A DNA stretch of 64,000 nt from Streptomyces xanthii. GTDB lineage: Bacteria > Actinomycetota > Actinomycetes > Streptomycetales > Streptomycetaceae. The notes under the pieces are model-generated. The model worked only from the letters and a program-made list of their open reading frames with translations, made no database searches and had not been told where the DNA came from. The translations under genes were made by a program, and so were the position numbers. Below, piece by piece: positions 1 through 9,878 of this stretch (position 1 is the first letter of the stretch; every line of letters begins with the position of its first letter). The stretch lies in the NCBI RefSeq assembly GCF_014621695.1, contig NZ_CP061281.1, positions 496,001 to 560,000 of the forward strand. The letters are read 5' to 3'.

Positions 1-774
1 GGCGCAGGCCGCGAGGACCGAGACGACCGCGCCCGTGGCGACGGGTGACAGACCGTCGGCCCGGCCGGACAGCGGGAGGAAGCCGACGCCGACCGACATG
101 GCGGCGGTCGCCGCGGCCAGCGCGGCGACGGGCCGCAGGAACACCCCATCGGTGAGCCGCCGGACCAGATCCGCGAGGGTCTGCCGGCGCTTGGGCAGCG
201 GCGGCACGACGGGCACCGCGAGCAGTGCCCAGCCCGTGACCACGACCGCGAGCACCGTCAGCACGGCGAACAGGAGGGTCAGCCCGCCGAGCCACACGAG
301 CACGCCGCCGATCAGGGGGCCCGCCGTGTATCCGAGGCTCTTCCAGAAGCCGTACGAGCCGAAGGCACGCCCGTGTGCGGCCTGCGGGTTGAGCCGGGCG
401 ACCAGTGCGGACGCGGCCGGCGAGAACGCGGAGGCCGCCGCGCCCTGGCCCAGGCGGGCCGCCCACAGCCGGCCCGGGTCGCGCACGGCCACGTAGAGCG
501 CGGAGGCGAGGGCGAAGGCGATGAGGCCGCCCAGGAGGACGCGCCGGGGGCCGACGCGGTCGGCGAGGGTGCCGAAGACCGGCTTGAGGACGACCTCCGC
601 GCCGTCGTAGAGGGCGAGGAGCACACCGAGGTACAGGACGGAGGACGCCAGGTCCGTGTCCCCGGCGCCGAGGCTGGCGGCGATGCCGTGCGCCCCGAAC
701 GCGGTGATGAAGCCCGCGGCGTACAGCGGCCCCGTCCGGCGCCGCCCCGCCCCCGCACCCTTCGTTTCACTCAC
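1..774 (-). CDS. MFS transporter, 3' part missing at window edge
   Basis: The 258 codons visible here read as a major facilitator superfamily protein in the plasma membrane, probably a drug or metabolite exporter. The GTG start at 774 has GGAG 5 nt upstream. The N-terminus goes quickly into a hydrophobic helix (YAAGFITAFGAHG). The loop between helices 2 and 3 carries the MFS signature GTLADRVGPRRVLLGG at about residues 70-86, and further helices follow (LLFAVLTVLAVVVTGWALL). About eight helices are visible and the C-terminal helices lie outside the window. It is divergent from the ABC exporter at 1081. The substrate cannot be told from sequence. Longer ORFs over this stretch in other frames are arginine/proline-rich shadows. 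Confidence 0.85.
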   Translation of the reverse strand, partial: MSETKGAGAGRRRTGPLYAAGFITAFGAHGIAASLGAGDTDLASSVLYLGVLLALYDGAEVVLKPVFGTLADRVGPRRVLLGGLIAFALASALYVAVRDPGRLWAARLGQGAAASAFSPAASALVARLNPQAAHGRAFGSYGFWKSLGYTAGPLIGGVLVWLGGLTLLFAVLTVLAVVVTGWALLAVPVVPPLPKRRQTLADLVRRLTDGVFLRPVAALAAATAAMSVGVGFLPLSGRADGLSPVATGAVVSVLAACA

Positions 775-1080
775 CGGATCTCCGATCCGCCGACGCCGGG
801 ACGAACGACCCACGAGGCGGTGCCCGGCGCACCCGGCGCCTCGCGGCCCCCGGACACCACACCGCACCCGATACATCGGCAGCGTAGGGAGCCGTGTCAC
901 ACCCGGAGGACTCCGCGTGCCGCGCGCCCCCGGAATCCACCCCTCACCACCCCCCACGCACCGCATCGGGCCCACCCGTCCCAGCGTTCCCAGAGCCGCC
1001 CCACACCCACGGATCCGCGCTTTAAATAGCGCCCTCACGGTTCCTTGACCGCGGGTGCCGATGCTCTGGGAGGGCGAGAG
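775..1080. other. Divergent intergenic region, 306 nt
   Basis: There is no credible gene between the MFS start at 774 and the ABC exporter start at 1081. The stretch is C-rich (many CCCC and CACCC runs on the + strand). The only AT-rich patch is at 1021-1028, inside a short dyad listed separately. It should hold the promoters of both flanking genes. Confidence 0.6.
1017..1032 (+). promoter_or_regulatory. Putative -10/operator element before ABC exporter
   Basis: GCGCT-TTAAAT-AGCGC forms 5-bp inverted arms around TTAAAT, the only AT-rich hexamer in this divergent region. It sits about 50 nt upstream of the exporter start. It could be a -10 box embedded in an operator. No good -35 was seen, so this is tentative. 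Confidence 0.3.
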
Positions 1081-3081
1081 TTGAAGAGATTCTTCGGGAA
1101 GGTCCGGCCGGCCGAGCCGCGGGTGTCGGAGGCCGAACGGGAGCTGTTCGGCGGACCGTTGCGCTACGACATGGGCTGGTCCCGGCACGAGAACGCGACC
1201 CTGGACCTGACGATGCGCTCCGCGTTACGCCAGATGCCGGGGCTGGTCGGGGCCGCCCTGCGCATGGCGTGGAACGCGGACCGGCGGGCCCTGTTCGTCG
1301 TCGCGCTGAGCGAGATCGGGCAGGGTGTGGCCGCGGCCGTCGGGCTGCTCGCGGTCAACGCCGTGATGCACGCGCTGCTGGGCGACGGCACGGCCACCGA
1401 GCGGCTGCACGCGCTGCTGCCGGGTCTGCTCGCCGCCGCGGCGGTCGCCGTCGTCAACTCCGCGCTGGCCGGCTGGTCCACCGCGCAGGCCGGCCGGCTC
1501 GAACCGCTGGTCGAGCGGATCGCGACGACGCAGTACCTGGCGGCGGCGACGGCGGTCGAGCTGGAGGCGATCGACGACCCGGAGTTCCGCCGCCTGATCG
1601 ACATCGCGCAGTACGGGGCGGCCTCCGCGCGCCGCATGATCAGCTGCTGCGTGTCGGCGCTGAACAGCACGATCTCCCTGATCGCCACGGCCGGTGTGCT
1701 CACCGTGCTGCATCCGGCGCTGCTGCCGATGCTCCTGGTCATCGCGGCGCCGCGCGGCTGGGGCGCGATGCGGGTCGCGCAGGAGCGGTACGTGTCGATG
1801 ATGAGCTGGATCGAGCACGTCCGGGCCAGCCGGCTGATCGGCAACCTGCTCACGGAGCGGACGGCGGCGCAGGAGGTCCGCATCCACGCCGTGGGTCCGT
1901 TCCTGCTCGACCGCTACCGGGGCATGGCCCGCAGCGCGGAGGCGGAGCAGGAGCGTCTCGCGACGAGCAAGGCCGTCACGGAATGGGTCGCGTCGGCGCT
2001 GTCGGGCCTGGCGACGGCCGCCACGTACGGGGCGATGATCTGGCTCATCATGAGCGGGCGCATGGGCCTGGCGGTGGCGGGCACGGCGGTGATCGCGGTC
2101 CGTTCGGGTTCGGCCAGTCTCGGCGCGCTCGTCATGAACGTGAACCAGCTCCACGAGGAGTCCCTCTACGTGCGCGACCACTCCCGCTTCCTGACGGAGG
2201 CGGCGCAGCGTGCCATCCCGACCGGTGGGGCGCCGCTGCCCGAGCGGGTCGCGGAGATCGCGCTCGACGCGGTCACCTACCGCTATCCGGACCGCGACGC
2301 CCCTGCCCTGGACAAGGTGTCGCTCACGCTTCCCATGGGGTCGGTGACGGCGGTCGTCGGGGAGAACGGCTCCGGCAAGAGCACCCTGATGAAGATCCTC
2401 TCCGGGCTGCTGCTGCCGCAGGAGGGGACCGTGCGCTGGGGCGACGCGCACGTACGGGATCTGGACCGCGCGGAGGTCTACGGCCGGGTCTCGCTGCTGA
2501 CGCAGGACTTCCAGCGCTGGCCCGTGACGGCGGCGATGAACGTCCGGATCGGCCGCCCCGAGCACCGGGCGGAGCCGGAGGACCTGCGCCCGTCGCTCGA
2601 CTACGCGGGCGCGGGCCCGATCGTGGCGAAGCTCCCCGACGGCCTCCAGAGCCTGCTGGCCCGGATGTTCCGCGGCGCCATCGAGCTGTCGGGTGGCGAG
2701 TGGCAGAAGATGGGCCTGGCCCGTACGCACTGGCGCAGCGCGACGTCGACCGCCGACAGCATCCTCGTCGTCGACGAGCCGACCTCGGCGCTCGACCCCG
2801 AGGCCGAGATCGAGGCGTTCGACCGCATCCGCCGTCTGGCCGCCCCGCACCGGGCCGTCGTCCTGGTCACCCACCGCATGTCCGGCGTCCGCCACGCCGA
2901 CCGCATCTTCGTCCTCGACCAGGGCCGCCTGACCGAGCAGGGCACCCACGCGGAGCTCCTCGCCGCGCGGGGCCGCTACGCCGCGATGTTCACGGCCCAG
3001 GCCGACCAGTACGCGCCCGTCCCGCCCGCCGTGCCGCACCCCGCGTCACCGCCGGCCCCGGCCGTCACCGACCCCGCATGA
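1081..3081 (+). CDS. ABC transporter, fused permease and ATPase (half exporter)
   Basis: A single chain of about 666 aa with an N-terminal membrane domain (helices within roughly residues 50-330) and a C-terminal nucleotide-binding domain, the layout of homodimeric exporters. The Walker A motif GENGSGKST lies near residue 427, the signature LSGGEW near 536 and Walker B ([12 protein letters not shown]) near 561, followed by the switch His (VTHR). TTG at 1081 is chosen because GGGAGGG lies 6 nt upstream; an in-frame TTG at 1045 lacks a ribosome site. The C-terminal tail is rich in Pro and Ala. Its stop lies 20 nt before the methyltransferase-NUDIX fusion, and an upstream in-frame ATG of that gene overlaps the stop, so the two are probably co-expressed. 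The substrate is unknown; export of a small modified molecule or peptide is inferred. Confidence 0.88.
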   Translation: MKRFFGKVRPAEPRVSEAERELFGGPLRYDMGWSRHENATLDLTMRSALRQMPGLVGAALRMAWNADRRALFVVALSEIGQGVAAAVGLLAVNAVMHALLGDGTATERLHALLPGLLAAAAVAVVNSALAGWSTAQAGRLEPLVERIATTQYLAAATAVELEAIDDPEFRRLIDIAQYGAASARRMISCCVSALNSTISLIATAGVLTVLHPALLPMLLVIAAPRGWGAMRVAQERYVSMMSWIEHVRASRLIGNLLTERTAAQEVRIHAVGPFLLDRYRGMARSAEAEQERLATSKAVTEWVASALSGLATAATYGAMIWLIMSGRMGLAVAGTAVIAVRSGSASLGALVMNVNQLHEESLYVRDHSRFLTEAAQRAIPTGGAPLPERVAEIALDAVTYRYPDRDAPALDKVSLTLPMGSVTAVVGENGSGKSTLMKILSGLLLPQEGTVRWGDAHVRDLDRAEVYGRVSLLTQDFQRWPVTAAMNVRIGRPEHRAEPEDLRPSLDYAGAGPIVAKLPDGLQSLLARMFRGAIELSGGEWQKMGLARTHWRSATSTADSILVVDEPTSALDPEAEIEAFDRIRRLAAPHRAVVLVTHRMSGVRHADRIFVLDQGRLTEQGTHAELLAARGRYAAMFTAQADQYAPVPPAVPHPASPPAPAVTDPA

Positions 3082-3101
3082 CCGCGCCCTCAGGAGGTTC
3101 C

Positions 3102-4298
3102 GTGTCCCCGCACTCCCCGCAGTCTCCGAACGCCGATGCCTGGACCGCGTACGGACGTCACCAGATCGGCCGGAAGTACATGCCGCCGGTGCCGGAGCGG
3201 ATGCGCTGGGGGTTCTGGGACGGGGTGGGTCCCGGCGACGAGGTCCTCGGGCCGCTCGCCGGGCGCCGCTTCGTCGACATCGGCTCCGGGGCCGGGCACT
3301 ACGCCGTGCACCTGGCACGGACCCACGGCGCTCTGATCGACGCCGTGGAACTGTCGCCGACCCAGCACGAGCGGGCGGTCACGCACTTCGGCGAGGTCCC
3401 CGGCGTGTCCTTCGTCCACGGCGACGTCGTCGAGCACCTGCGCCGCGCCGAGCGGCCGTACGACGGGGCGTACGCGGTCTGCACGCTCGCCGGGATCGAT
3501 CCGCACCGGGTGCTGCCCGCGCTGCGCGACGCGCTCGCGCCGGGCGCCCCCTTCGTCTTCTCCGTCCTGCACACCAATGTCCACGGCGTGGGCCCGTCGG
3601 CGACCGTGGCCCCGCGCGAGGAGATGCTCGGGGTGGTCGGCATGACGCCGTTGCCGCTGGACTCCTGGGTGCTGACGGGTGAGGCATGGGCGAGCCTGCT
3701 GTCCGCGTACGGGTTCGTCGTCGAGGAGACCGGTCTTCTGAGCTCGCCCGATCCGGACCATGCCGTCGTCTGCACGCTCGTCCGGGCCCGCCGCCTGCCC
3801 GCCGGGGAGGTGCGGATCTCCAGCCGTCCGCGCAGCCGCCGCGCGCCCGTGCCGCACGCGGCGATCGGGGTGGGCACGATCGTGCTCGGCGAGGCGGGGC
3901 TGCTGCTCGGCCGGCACCGCCGCGGCACGCTCGAACTGCCCGGCGGAACCGTCGAGCCGGGCGAGTCCTTCGCCGAGACGGCGGTGCGGGAGCTGCGTGA
4001 GGAGACCGGGCTCATGGCCGAGCCGGGGGACGTCGACCTGCTGGGCACCCTCGTCGACCGGGTCGAGGACGTCGTACGGGTCACGGTCGGCGCGGTCGTG
4101 ACGTCCTGGCGGGGCTCCCCGCGGACGCGACCGGGCGAGAGCGTCGGCGACTGGTCCTGGTGGCCGCTCGACGCGCTGCCGCACGGCCTGTTCGAGTGCT
4201 CGGCGCAGATCCTCACCGCGTGGCGCCCCGACCTGCCCCTGGACCATCCGCCGGCCCACTTCACAGCCTTCGCGGGAGGGGGCCGGAACGGCAGGTGA
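3102..4298 (+). CDS. Fusion of SAM methyltransferase and NUDIX hydrolase
   Basis: About 398 aa with two enzyme domains. The N-terminal half is a class I SAM-dependent methyltransferase with motif [16 protein letters not shown] near residues 50-65. The C-terminal half carries a complete NUDIX box ([20 protein letters not shown], then TGL) near residues 285-307, with all metal-binding Glu residues present. GTG at 3102 is preferred because AGGAGG lies 4 nt upstream; ATG 3078 is an in-frame alternative overlapping the stop of the ABC exporter gene. The linker ([13 protein letters not shown]) is basic. This joins a methyl transfer step with hydrolysis of a nucleoside-diphosphate-linked compound in one cytosolic protein. 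The pairing with an exporter suggests a shared small-molecule substrate, which I cannot name. Confidence 0.85.
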   Translation: MSPHSPQSPNADAWTAYGRHQIGRKYMPPVPERMRWGFWDGVGPGDEVLGPLAGRRFVDIGSGAGHYAVHLARTHGALIDAVELSPTQHERAVTHFGEVPGVSFVHGDVVEHLRRAERPYDGAYAVCTLAGIDPHRVLPALRDALAPGAPFVFSVLHTNVHGVGPSATVAPREEMLGVVGMTPLPLDSWVLTGEAWASLLSAYGFVVEETGLLSSPDPDHAVVCTLVRARRLPAGEVRISSRPRSRRAPVPHAAIGVGTIVLGEAGLLLGRHRRGTLELPGGTVEPGESFAETAVRELREETGLMAEPGDVDLLGTLVDRVEDVVRVTVGAVVTSWRGSPRTRPGESVGDWSWWPLDALPHGLFECSAQILTAWRPDLPLDHPPAHFTAFAGGGRNGR

Positions 4299-4484
4299 CG
4301 GGGCGCTTACCAGCAGAGAGGGCGGGAATGTGAGGCACACGACGTCTCTCCGAGGGATCTTGACGCTTCCCTGACGCCGGGAGCGGGGACGGACCGGTCG
4401 GGGCTGCTTACGCTGACTCGACCGTCGGTGCGGGTGTGCGCGCTGCGGTCCGTCCCCCCTTTTCCCGCAGCCCCAGGAGCATCC

Positions 4485-6437
4485 ATGTCCACGACCGACT
4501 CCGCGCGCGGCGGGCGCCTGCGCGCTTGGATGCTGGAGGGCCTGTCGGACATGGGCAAGGGCCGCCCGTCCGTCCCCAAGCCCGACACCGGCACCGAACA
4601 CCAGGGCCAGCCCTGGTACCGCGTCATGTGCCTGACCGGCGTCGACTACTTCTCCACCCTCGGCTACCAGCCCGGCATCGCCGCGCTCGCCGCCGGACTC
4701 CTCTCCCCCGTCGCCACCATCGTCCTCGTCATCGTCACCCTCGCCGGCGCCCTGCCCGTCTACCGCCGCGTCGCCGAGGAGAGCCCCCACGGCGAGGGCT
4801 CGATCGCGATGCTGTCGCGACTGCTCTCCTTCTGGAAGGGCAAACTCTTCGTCCTCACCCTCCTCGGCTTCGCCGCCACCGACTTCCTCATCACCATCAC
4901 CCTCTCCGCCGCCGACGCCTCCACCCACCTCGTCGAGAACCCCCACCTCGAATCAGCCCTGCACGACAAGCAGGTCCTGATCACGATGATCCTCATCGCG
5001 CTCCTCGGCGCGGTCTTCCTCAAGGGCTTCCTCGAAGCGATCGGCGTCGCCGCCGCCCTCGTCGGCATCTACCTCGCGCTCAACGTCGTCGTGGTCGTCA
5101 CCGGCCTGTGGCACGTCGTCACCGCGGAACACGTCGTCACCGACTGGACCAGCGCCCTCACCCAGGAACACGGCAACGTCTTCGTCATGATCGGCGTCGC
5201 CCTCGTCGTCTTCCCCAAACTCGCCCTCGGCCTGTCCGGCTTCGAGACCGGCGTCGCCGTCATGCCCCACGTCAAGGGCGACGCGAGCGACACCGAGGCG
5301 AACCCCGCCGGCCGGATCCGGGACACGAAGAAGCTGCTGACCACGGCCGCGCTCATCATGAGCGTCTTCCTCATCTGCACGAGCTTCATCACGACGGTCC
5401 TGATCCCGCAGAACGAGTTCGAGGCGGGCGGCAAGGCCAACGGCCGCGCCCTCGCCTACCTCGCCCACGAGTACCTCGGCAACTCCTTCGGCACCGTCTA
5501 CGACATCTCGACGATCCTCATTTTGTGGTTCGCCGGCGCCTCCGCCATGGCAGGCCTGCTCAACCTCATGCCCCGCTACCTGCCCAAGTACGGCATGGCC
5601 CCGCACTGGGCCCGCGCGGTGCGCCCCATGGTCATCGTCTTCATCCTCGTCGCGTTCCTCGTCACCTGGCTCTTCGACGCCAACGTCGACGCCCAGGGCG
5701 GCGCCTACGCCACCGGCGTCCTCGTCCTCATCTGCTCAGCCGCCATCGCCGTCACCATCGCCGCGAACAAAGCCGGCCAACGCGGCTGGACCATCGGCTT
5801 CGGCATCATCGCCGCCGTCTTCCTCTACACCACCGTCGTCAACATCATCGAACGCCCCGACGGCGTGAAGATCGGCGCCTGCTTCATCGCCGGCATCATG
5901 CTCATCTCGCTCCTGTCCCGCCTCGGCCGCGCCTTCGAACTCCGCGTCACCCACGTCGAACTCGACGACATGGCCGAACGCTTCATCCGCGACATCTGCA
6001 AGCGCACCCCGCGCTTCATCGCCAACGAACCCGACAACCGCGACGCCGACGAATACCGCGCGAAGAAGGACCAGATCCGCGCCGACAACGACATCCCCGG
6101 CACCGAGGACTTCGTCTTCGTCGAGGTCACCATCACCGACCCCTCCGAGTTCGAAGCCGGCCTCACCGTCCGCGGCGAAGTCCTCCACGACCGCTTCCGC
6201 GTCCTCACCGTCGAAGCCTCCTCCGTCCCCAACGGCCTCGCCGCACTCCTCCTCCACGCCCGCGACCTCACCGGCGTCCGCCCCCACATCTACTTCGAAT
6301 GGACCGAAGGCAACCCCTTCGCCAACTTCCTCCGCTTCTTCCTCTTCGGCCAGGGCGAAATCGCCCCCGTCACCCGCGAGGTGCTGCGCGAGGCGGAGCC
6401 GGACCGCGAACTGCGCCCGCGCGTCCACGTCGGCTGA
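4485..6437 (+). CDS. APC-family amino acid/cation permease with long cytosolic tail
   Basis: A 650-aa membrane protein with about 12 hydrophobic helices over residues 50-480, then a hydrophilic C-terminal domain of about 165 aa. The N-terminus ([20 protein letters not shown]) matches the actinobacterial APC permease family. Start ATG 4485 has CAGGAG 5-6 nt upstream; an upstream in-frame start at 4428 has no ribosome site. Codons end in C more uniformly than in neighbouring genes. It appears monocistronic: 186 nt separate it from the NUDIX fusion, and a strong hairpin follows. The cytosolic tail suggests regulation by a ligand or partner. The substrate (amino acid or K+) is not determined. Confidence 0.85.
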   Translation: MSTTDSARGGRLRAWMLEGLSDMGKGRPSVPKPDTGTEHQGQPWYRVMCLTGVDYFSTLGYQPGIAALAAGLLSPVATIVLVIVTLAGALPVYRRVAEESPHGEGSIAMLSRLLSFWKGKLFVLTLLGFAATDFLITITLSAADASTHLVENPHLESALHDKQVLITMILIALLGAVFLKGFLEAIGVAAALVGIYLALNVVVVVTGLWHVVTAEHVVTDWTSALTQEHGNVFVMIGVALVVFPKLALGLSGFETGVAVMPHVKGDASDTEANPAGRIRDTKKLLTTAALIMSVFLICTSFITTVLIPQNEFEAGGKANGRALAYLAHEYLGNSFGTVYDISTILILWFAGASAMAGLLNLMPRYLPKYGMAPHWARAVRPMVIVFILVAFLVTWLFDANVDAQGGAYATGVLVLICSAAIAVTIAANKAGQRGWTIGFGIIAAVFLYTTVVNIIERPDGVKIGACFIAGIMLISLLSRLGRAFELRVTHVELDDMAERFIRDICKRTPRFIANEPDNRDADEYRAKKDQIRADNDIPGTEDFVFVEVTITDPSEFEAGLTVRGEVLHDRFRVLTVEASSVPNGLAALLLHARDLTGVRPHIYFEWTEGNPFANFLRFFLFGQGEIAPVTREVLREAEPDRELRPRVHVG

Positions 6438-6446
6438 GTGGAAGCG

Positions 6447-6484
6447 GAGTTGTCGCCGGCCGTCCGACCGGCCGGCGACAACTC
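6447..6484 (+). terminator. Strong hairpin terminator after APC permease
   Basis: A perfect 16-bp inverted repeat (GAGTTGTCGCCGGCCG, loop TCCGAC, then its complement) starts 10 nt after the permease stop. No U-tract follows, as is usual in streptomycetes. Confidence 0.8.
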
Positions 6485-6506
6485 TGCGCAAGGGCCTGGC
6501 CAATGA

Positions 6507-6512
6507 CATAAT
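6507..6512 (+). promoter_or_regulatory. Possible -10 box for DUF574-type methyltransferase
   Basis: CATAAT (4-5 of 6 match to TATAAT) stands out in a GC-rich stretch 41 nt before the ATG at 6554. No convincing -35 is seen. Confidence 0.35.
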
Positions 6513-6553
6513 CGCCGGGTCCTTCACCGTCCGAGTACACGCTGGAGTCCGAC

Positions 6554-7339
6554 ATGACGGCACCGTCTTCGCCGAGCCGTATCGACACGAGCAAGCCCCA
6601 CCCGGCCCGTGTCTACGACTGGCTCCTGGGCGGCAAGGACAACTACCCGGTCGACCAGGAAGTGGCGGAGAAGCTGCCCGCCGAGGCGCGGAACAACGCG
6701 ATGCGCAACCGCGCCTTCATGCACCGCGCCGCCGCGTGGCTCGCGCAGAGCGGCATCGACCAGTTCCTCGACATCGGCACCGGCATCCCGACGAAGCCGA
6801 ACCTGCACCAGATCGTGCAGAAGATCGTGCCGTCGGCCCGGGTCGCGTACACGGACAACGACCCGATCGTGCTGCGGCACGCGGAGGCGCTCCTCGTGAG
6901 CAGCGCGGAGGGGGCCACGGACTACATCGAGGCCGACGTCCGTGACCCGCGGGGCATCCTCGACCACGCCCGTACTTTCCTCGACTTCGAGCGGCCGATC
7001 GCCCTGTCGATGATCGCGCTGATGCACTTCATCACGGACGACGAGGACCCGTACGGCCTGACGCGCACGCTCGTCGACGCCCTCCCCTCCGGCAGCTACC
7101 TGGTCCTCTCCCACGGCACCACCGACGAGCACCCGCACCTGGCGAGTTCGGTGAAGAACACGTACCGCAAGGGCGAGATCCCACTGCGGATGCGCACCCG
7201 CGCCGAGGTCGAGCCGTTCTTCGAGGGCCTGGAGCTGGTCGAGCCCGGACTGGTGACCGCGACGAAGTGGTACCGGTCCGAGCCCGCGCCGGCCGAGGAG
7301 CTGAGCGGTTTCTACGTGGGCGTGGCGCGCGTTCCGTAG
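6554..7339 (+). CDS. SAM-dependent methyltransferase, DUF574 type
   Basis: A 261-aa cytosolic protein of the large Streptomyces DUF574 (Methyltransf_19) family. Visible hallmarks are the N-terminal RVYDWLLGGKDNYPVD, the SAM-binding motif LDIGTGIPT near residue 73, and the D-N-D-P-I acidic loop (YTDNDPIVLRHAEALL). These proteins are numerous in streptomycetes and mostly of unknown substrate; many genes lie beside regulators or sensor kinases, which is not the case here. ATG 6554 has a weak GGAG about 7 nt upstream. The 3' end overlaps the convergent acetoacetyl-CoA synthetase gene by 28 bp. Confidence 0.9.
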   Translation: MTAPSSPSRIDTSKPHPARVYDWLLGGKDNYPVDQEVAEKLPAEARNNAMRNRAFMHRAAAWLAQSGIDQFLDIGTGIPTKPNLHQIVQKIVPSARVAYTDNDPIVLRHAEALLVSSAEGATDYIEADVRDPRGILDHARTFLDFERPIALSMIALMHFITDDEDPYGLTRTLVDALPSGSYLVLSHGTTDEHPHLASSVKNTYRKGEIPLRMRTRAEVEPFFEGLELVEPGLVTATKWYRSEPAPAEELSGFYVGVARVP

Positions 7340-9279
7340 CCGGACCTCGCGGCGAACTCCGCGAACCAGGGCAGCAGGTCGGGGCGGGTCACCGTACCCT
7401 CGGCGACGACGTCGGCGGCGCGGGCGCCCTGGAGGATGCGTTTGACGGGCACCTCCAGTTTCTTGCCGGTGAGGGTGCGGGGCACGGCCTCGACGGGGAC
7501 GATCACGTCGGGGACGTGCCGCGGTGAGAGGTGTCGGCGGATCGCGGCGACGATCTCGTCGCGGAGGTCGTCGTCGAAGGACTCGCCGGGCGCGGGCACG
7601 ACGAACAGGGGCATCGCGTAGCCCCCGCCCGGGAGTTCGGCGCCGATGACGAGGCTGTCGGCGACGCGCGGCAGCCGTTCGACGACGGCGTACAGGTCGG
7701 CGGAGCCCATGCGCACGCCCATGCGGTTGAGGGTGGCGTCGGAGCGTCCGGCGACCTCGACGGACAGGTCGGGGTGCAGGGTGATCCAGTCGCCGTGCCG
7801 CCAGACGCCCGGGTACACGTCGAAGTACCCGGCCCGGTAGCGGCGGTGGTCGGTGTCGCCGAGGAAGTGGAGCGGCATCGAGGGCAGCGGGGCGGTGACG
7901 ACGAGTTCGCCCTGCTCCCCCACGACCGGCCTGCCGTCCGGGTCCCAGGCGTCGAGGGCGACGCCGAGGGCCGGTCCGGAGAGCCGCCCGGTGTGTTCGG
8001 GCAGCAGGGCCGAGTCGCCGGCGAGGACGGAGCAGATGTCGGTGCCGCCGCAGATCGACTGGAGCCGGGCGCCGGGCGCGAGCCTGTCGCGGACCCAGTG
8101 CCAGGTGCTGTCGGGCATGGCCGAGCCGGTCTGCAGGACGGTGCGCAGGGCGCCGAGGCCGAGGTCGCAGGCCGGGTGGGCGCCCGCCTTCTCGCCCGCG
8201 GTGAGATAGGCGGCCCCGACGCCGACGACGGTGGCGCCGGTGCGTTCGGCGATGCGCCAGACCCCGTCGACGTCGGGGTGGGTGGGGCTGCCGTCGTAGA
8301 GGACGATCGTGCTGCCGTGGAGGAGTCCGGCGACCATGAAGTTCCAGACCATCCAGCTGGTGGAGGTGTGGAAGAGGTAGCGGTCGTCGGGGCGCAGGCC
8401 GACGCCGAGGCCGAGCGCCTTGAGCAGTTCGACGACGATGCCGCCGTGGCCGTGGACGATGCCTTTGGGGACGCCGGTGGTGCCGGAGGACCACAGGATC
8501 CACAGCGGGTGGTCGAAGGGGACGTCGGCGAAGACGAGCGGGGCGTCGCGGCCGGCGAGGGCGGGCCAGGGGTGCTGGGTCACGTCCTTCCGGTCCGACC
8601 AGGCCGGTCCGGCCGCGGACCTGTGGAGGCGGTCGACGGCGACCAGATGGCGGACCGTGGGCAGTCCCGCGAGGAGTTCGGCGGTCTGGGGCCGCCGGTC
8701 GTACTCCTTGCCGCCGTGGCGGTAGCCGTCGGCGGAGAACAGCACCTTCGGTGCGGCCTGGCGCAATCGGTCGAGGACGCCTGCGGTGCCGAAGTCCGGG
8801 GAGCAGACGGTCCAGGTGGCGCCGACGGCGGCGGTGGCGAGGAGCGCGACGACGGCGTGCGGCACGTTCGGCAGGTAGCCGGCGACGCAATCGCCGGGTC
8901 CGACGCCGAGGTCGCGCAGTCCGGCGGCGACGCCCGCGACCTCGGCGCGCAGCCGCTCCCAGGAGAGGTGTTCGGGCGCGCCGGTCTCGGAGACGGCGAT
9001 GACGGCGGGCCGGGTGGCGTCGGAGCGGGTCAGGCACTGCCGGGCGAAGTTGAGGTGGGCGCCGGTGAACCAGGACGCGCCGGGCATCGTCGCGTCCGCG
9101 AGCACCTCCTCGTAGGGGCTGACGCGGTCCAGGCCGTAGTACTCCCACACGGCGGACCAGAAGGCGGGCAGGTCGTCGGTGCTCCAGCGCCACAGGGCGG
9201 CGTAGTCGGCGTGGGCGAGCCCGCGTTCGCGGCGCAGCCAGGCCTGGAAGTCGGCGATGTTGGAGTCCGCCGCGGTCAC
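7312..9279 (-). CDS. Acetoacetate--CoA ligase (acetoacetyl-CoA synthetase)
   Basis: A 655-aa AMP-forming acyl-CoA synthetase of the AACS subfamily, which makes acetoacetyl-CoA from acetoacetate, ATP and CoA. The P-loop WSSGTTGVPKGIVHGHGG lies near residues 265-282, a long ACS-type N-terminus is present (MPGASWFTGAHLNFARQCL), and the C-terminal LTGKKLEVPVKRIL contains the acylation Lys. GTG 9279 overlaps the stop of the upstream hydrolase gene (GTGA) and has GGGAGG 7 nt upstream, so it is translationally coupled. It is last in the operon that starts with BKACE at 14096, whose reaction yields acetoacetate, giving a direct metabolic link. The 3' end overlaps the convergent methyltransferase gene. 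Confidence 0.92.
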   Translation of the reverse strand: MTAADSNIADFQAWLRRERGLAHADYAALWRWSTDDLPAFWSAVWEYYGLDRVSPYEEVLADATMPGASWFTGAHLNFARQCLTRSDATRPAVIAVSETGAPEHLSWERLRAEVAGVAAGLRDLGVGPGDCVAGYLPNVPHAVVALLATAAVGATWTVCSPDFGTAGVLDRLRQAAPKVLFSADGYRHGGKEYDRRPQTAELLAGLPTVRHLVAVDRLHRSAAGPAWSDRKDVTQHPWPALAGRDAPLVFADVPFDHPLWILWSSGTTGVPKGIVHGHGGIVVELLKALGLGVGLRPDDRYLFHTSTSWMVWNFMVAGLLHGSTIVLYDGSPTHPDVDGVWRIAERTGATVVGVGAAYLTAGEKAGAHPACDLGLGALRTVLQTGSAMPDSTWHWVRDRLAPGARLQSICGGTDICSVLAGDSALLPEHTGRLSGPALGVALDAWDPDGRPVVGEQGELVVTAPLPSMPLHFLGDTDHRRYRAGYFDVYPGVWRHGDWITLHPDLSVEVAGRSDATLNRMGVRMGSADLYAVVERLPRVADSLVIGAELPGGGYAMPLFVVPAPGESFDDDLRDEIVAAIRRHLSPRHVPDVIVPVEAVPRTLTGKKLEVPVKRILQGARAADVVAEGTVTRPDLLPWFAEFAARSGYGTRATPT

Positions 9280-9878
9280 TTCACCGCCTCCCGTCCGGTG
9301 GGGACGGGACAGCCGAGCTCTTCGAGGAGCCGCGCGGCCTGCGGCCATTCTCCGTGGCCCGAGGCGGGGTTGAGGTGGCCGACGGGGCCGATGCCGACGA
9401 GGCGGCCGCCCCAGTCGGCGGCCAGGGCGGCGACCTTCTCGGGGCGGGCCAGGGGGTCGTTCGTGCTGGCGGCGACGATGACGGGGAAGGGCAGCCGGGC
9501 GCGGGCGACGGGCAGCCAGCCGTGGGCGCGCAGGGTCTCCGGGTCGGGGTGGCCTTCGGGCAGCGGGGTGTCGAAGTCGGGCGGGGTGGCGAGCAGGGCG
9601 CCGAGGACCGGGCGGTCGTCGTGGGTGAGGGCCCAGTGGACGGTGGTGTGGACGCCGGCGCTGTGGGCCACGAGGACGACGGGCCCGGCGACCGAGGTCA
9701 CCGCCGCGTCGAGGGCGGCGACCTGGGCGGCGCGGCTGAGCCGTGCCTCGGTGAGCGGCGGGACGGTCACCGATCCGGGGATGCGGGCGGCGAGGCGGGT
9801 CTGCCAGTGGTCGGGGACGTGGTCGCGCAGTCCGGGGACGAACACGACCGTGGGAGCGGTTGTCGGATCGGGGGTCAT
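9276..9878 (-). CDS. Alpha/beta hydrolase, RBBP9/YdeN type
   Basis: A 200-aa serine hydrolase. The N-terminal strand VVFVPGLRDHVPDHWQ and the nucleophile elbow AHSAG (Ser near residue 68) fit the small RBBP9/YdeN group. The likely acid (NDPLARPEK) and catalytic His (VGHLNPASGHGEWP) are present near the C-terminus. The start ATG at 9878 overlaps the MFS stop (ATGA), and its own stop overlaps the ligase start, so it is coupled on both sides. In this operon it could cleave an ester or CoA thioester intermediate; the substrate is unknown. Confidence 0.85.
   Translation of the reverse strand: MTPDPTTAPTVVFVPGLRDHVPDHWQTRLAARIPGSVTVPPLTEARLSRAAQVAALDAAVTSVAGPVVLVAHSAGVHTTVHWALTHDDRPVLGALLATPPDFDTPLPEGHPDPETLRAHGWLPVARARLPFPVIVAASTNDPLARPEKVAALAADWGGRLVGIGPVGHLNPASGHGEWPQAARLLEELGCPVPTGREAVK

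Noticed and set aside
1269..3077. Plus-strand frame running into the methyltransferase-NUDIX gene from upstream
   Set aside because: This part is out of frame inside the ABC exporter gene and has only Arg/Gly/Ala-rich sequence. The real gene begins at 3102 (or 3078).
4360..4388. TTGACG at 4360 as a -35 for the APC permease gene
   Set aside because: No -10-like hexamer lies 16-18 nt downstream (the sequence there is GGGGACGG-like).
4299..4484. A c-di-AMP (ydaO-type) riboswitch before the APC permease
   Set aside because: Such riboswitches precede some K+ transporters, but the leader is only about 186 nt and I could not find the conserved ydaO blocks.
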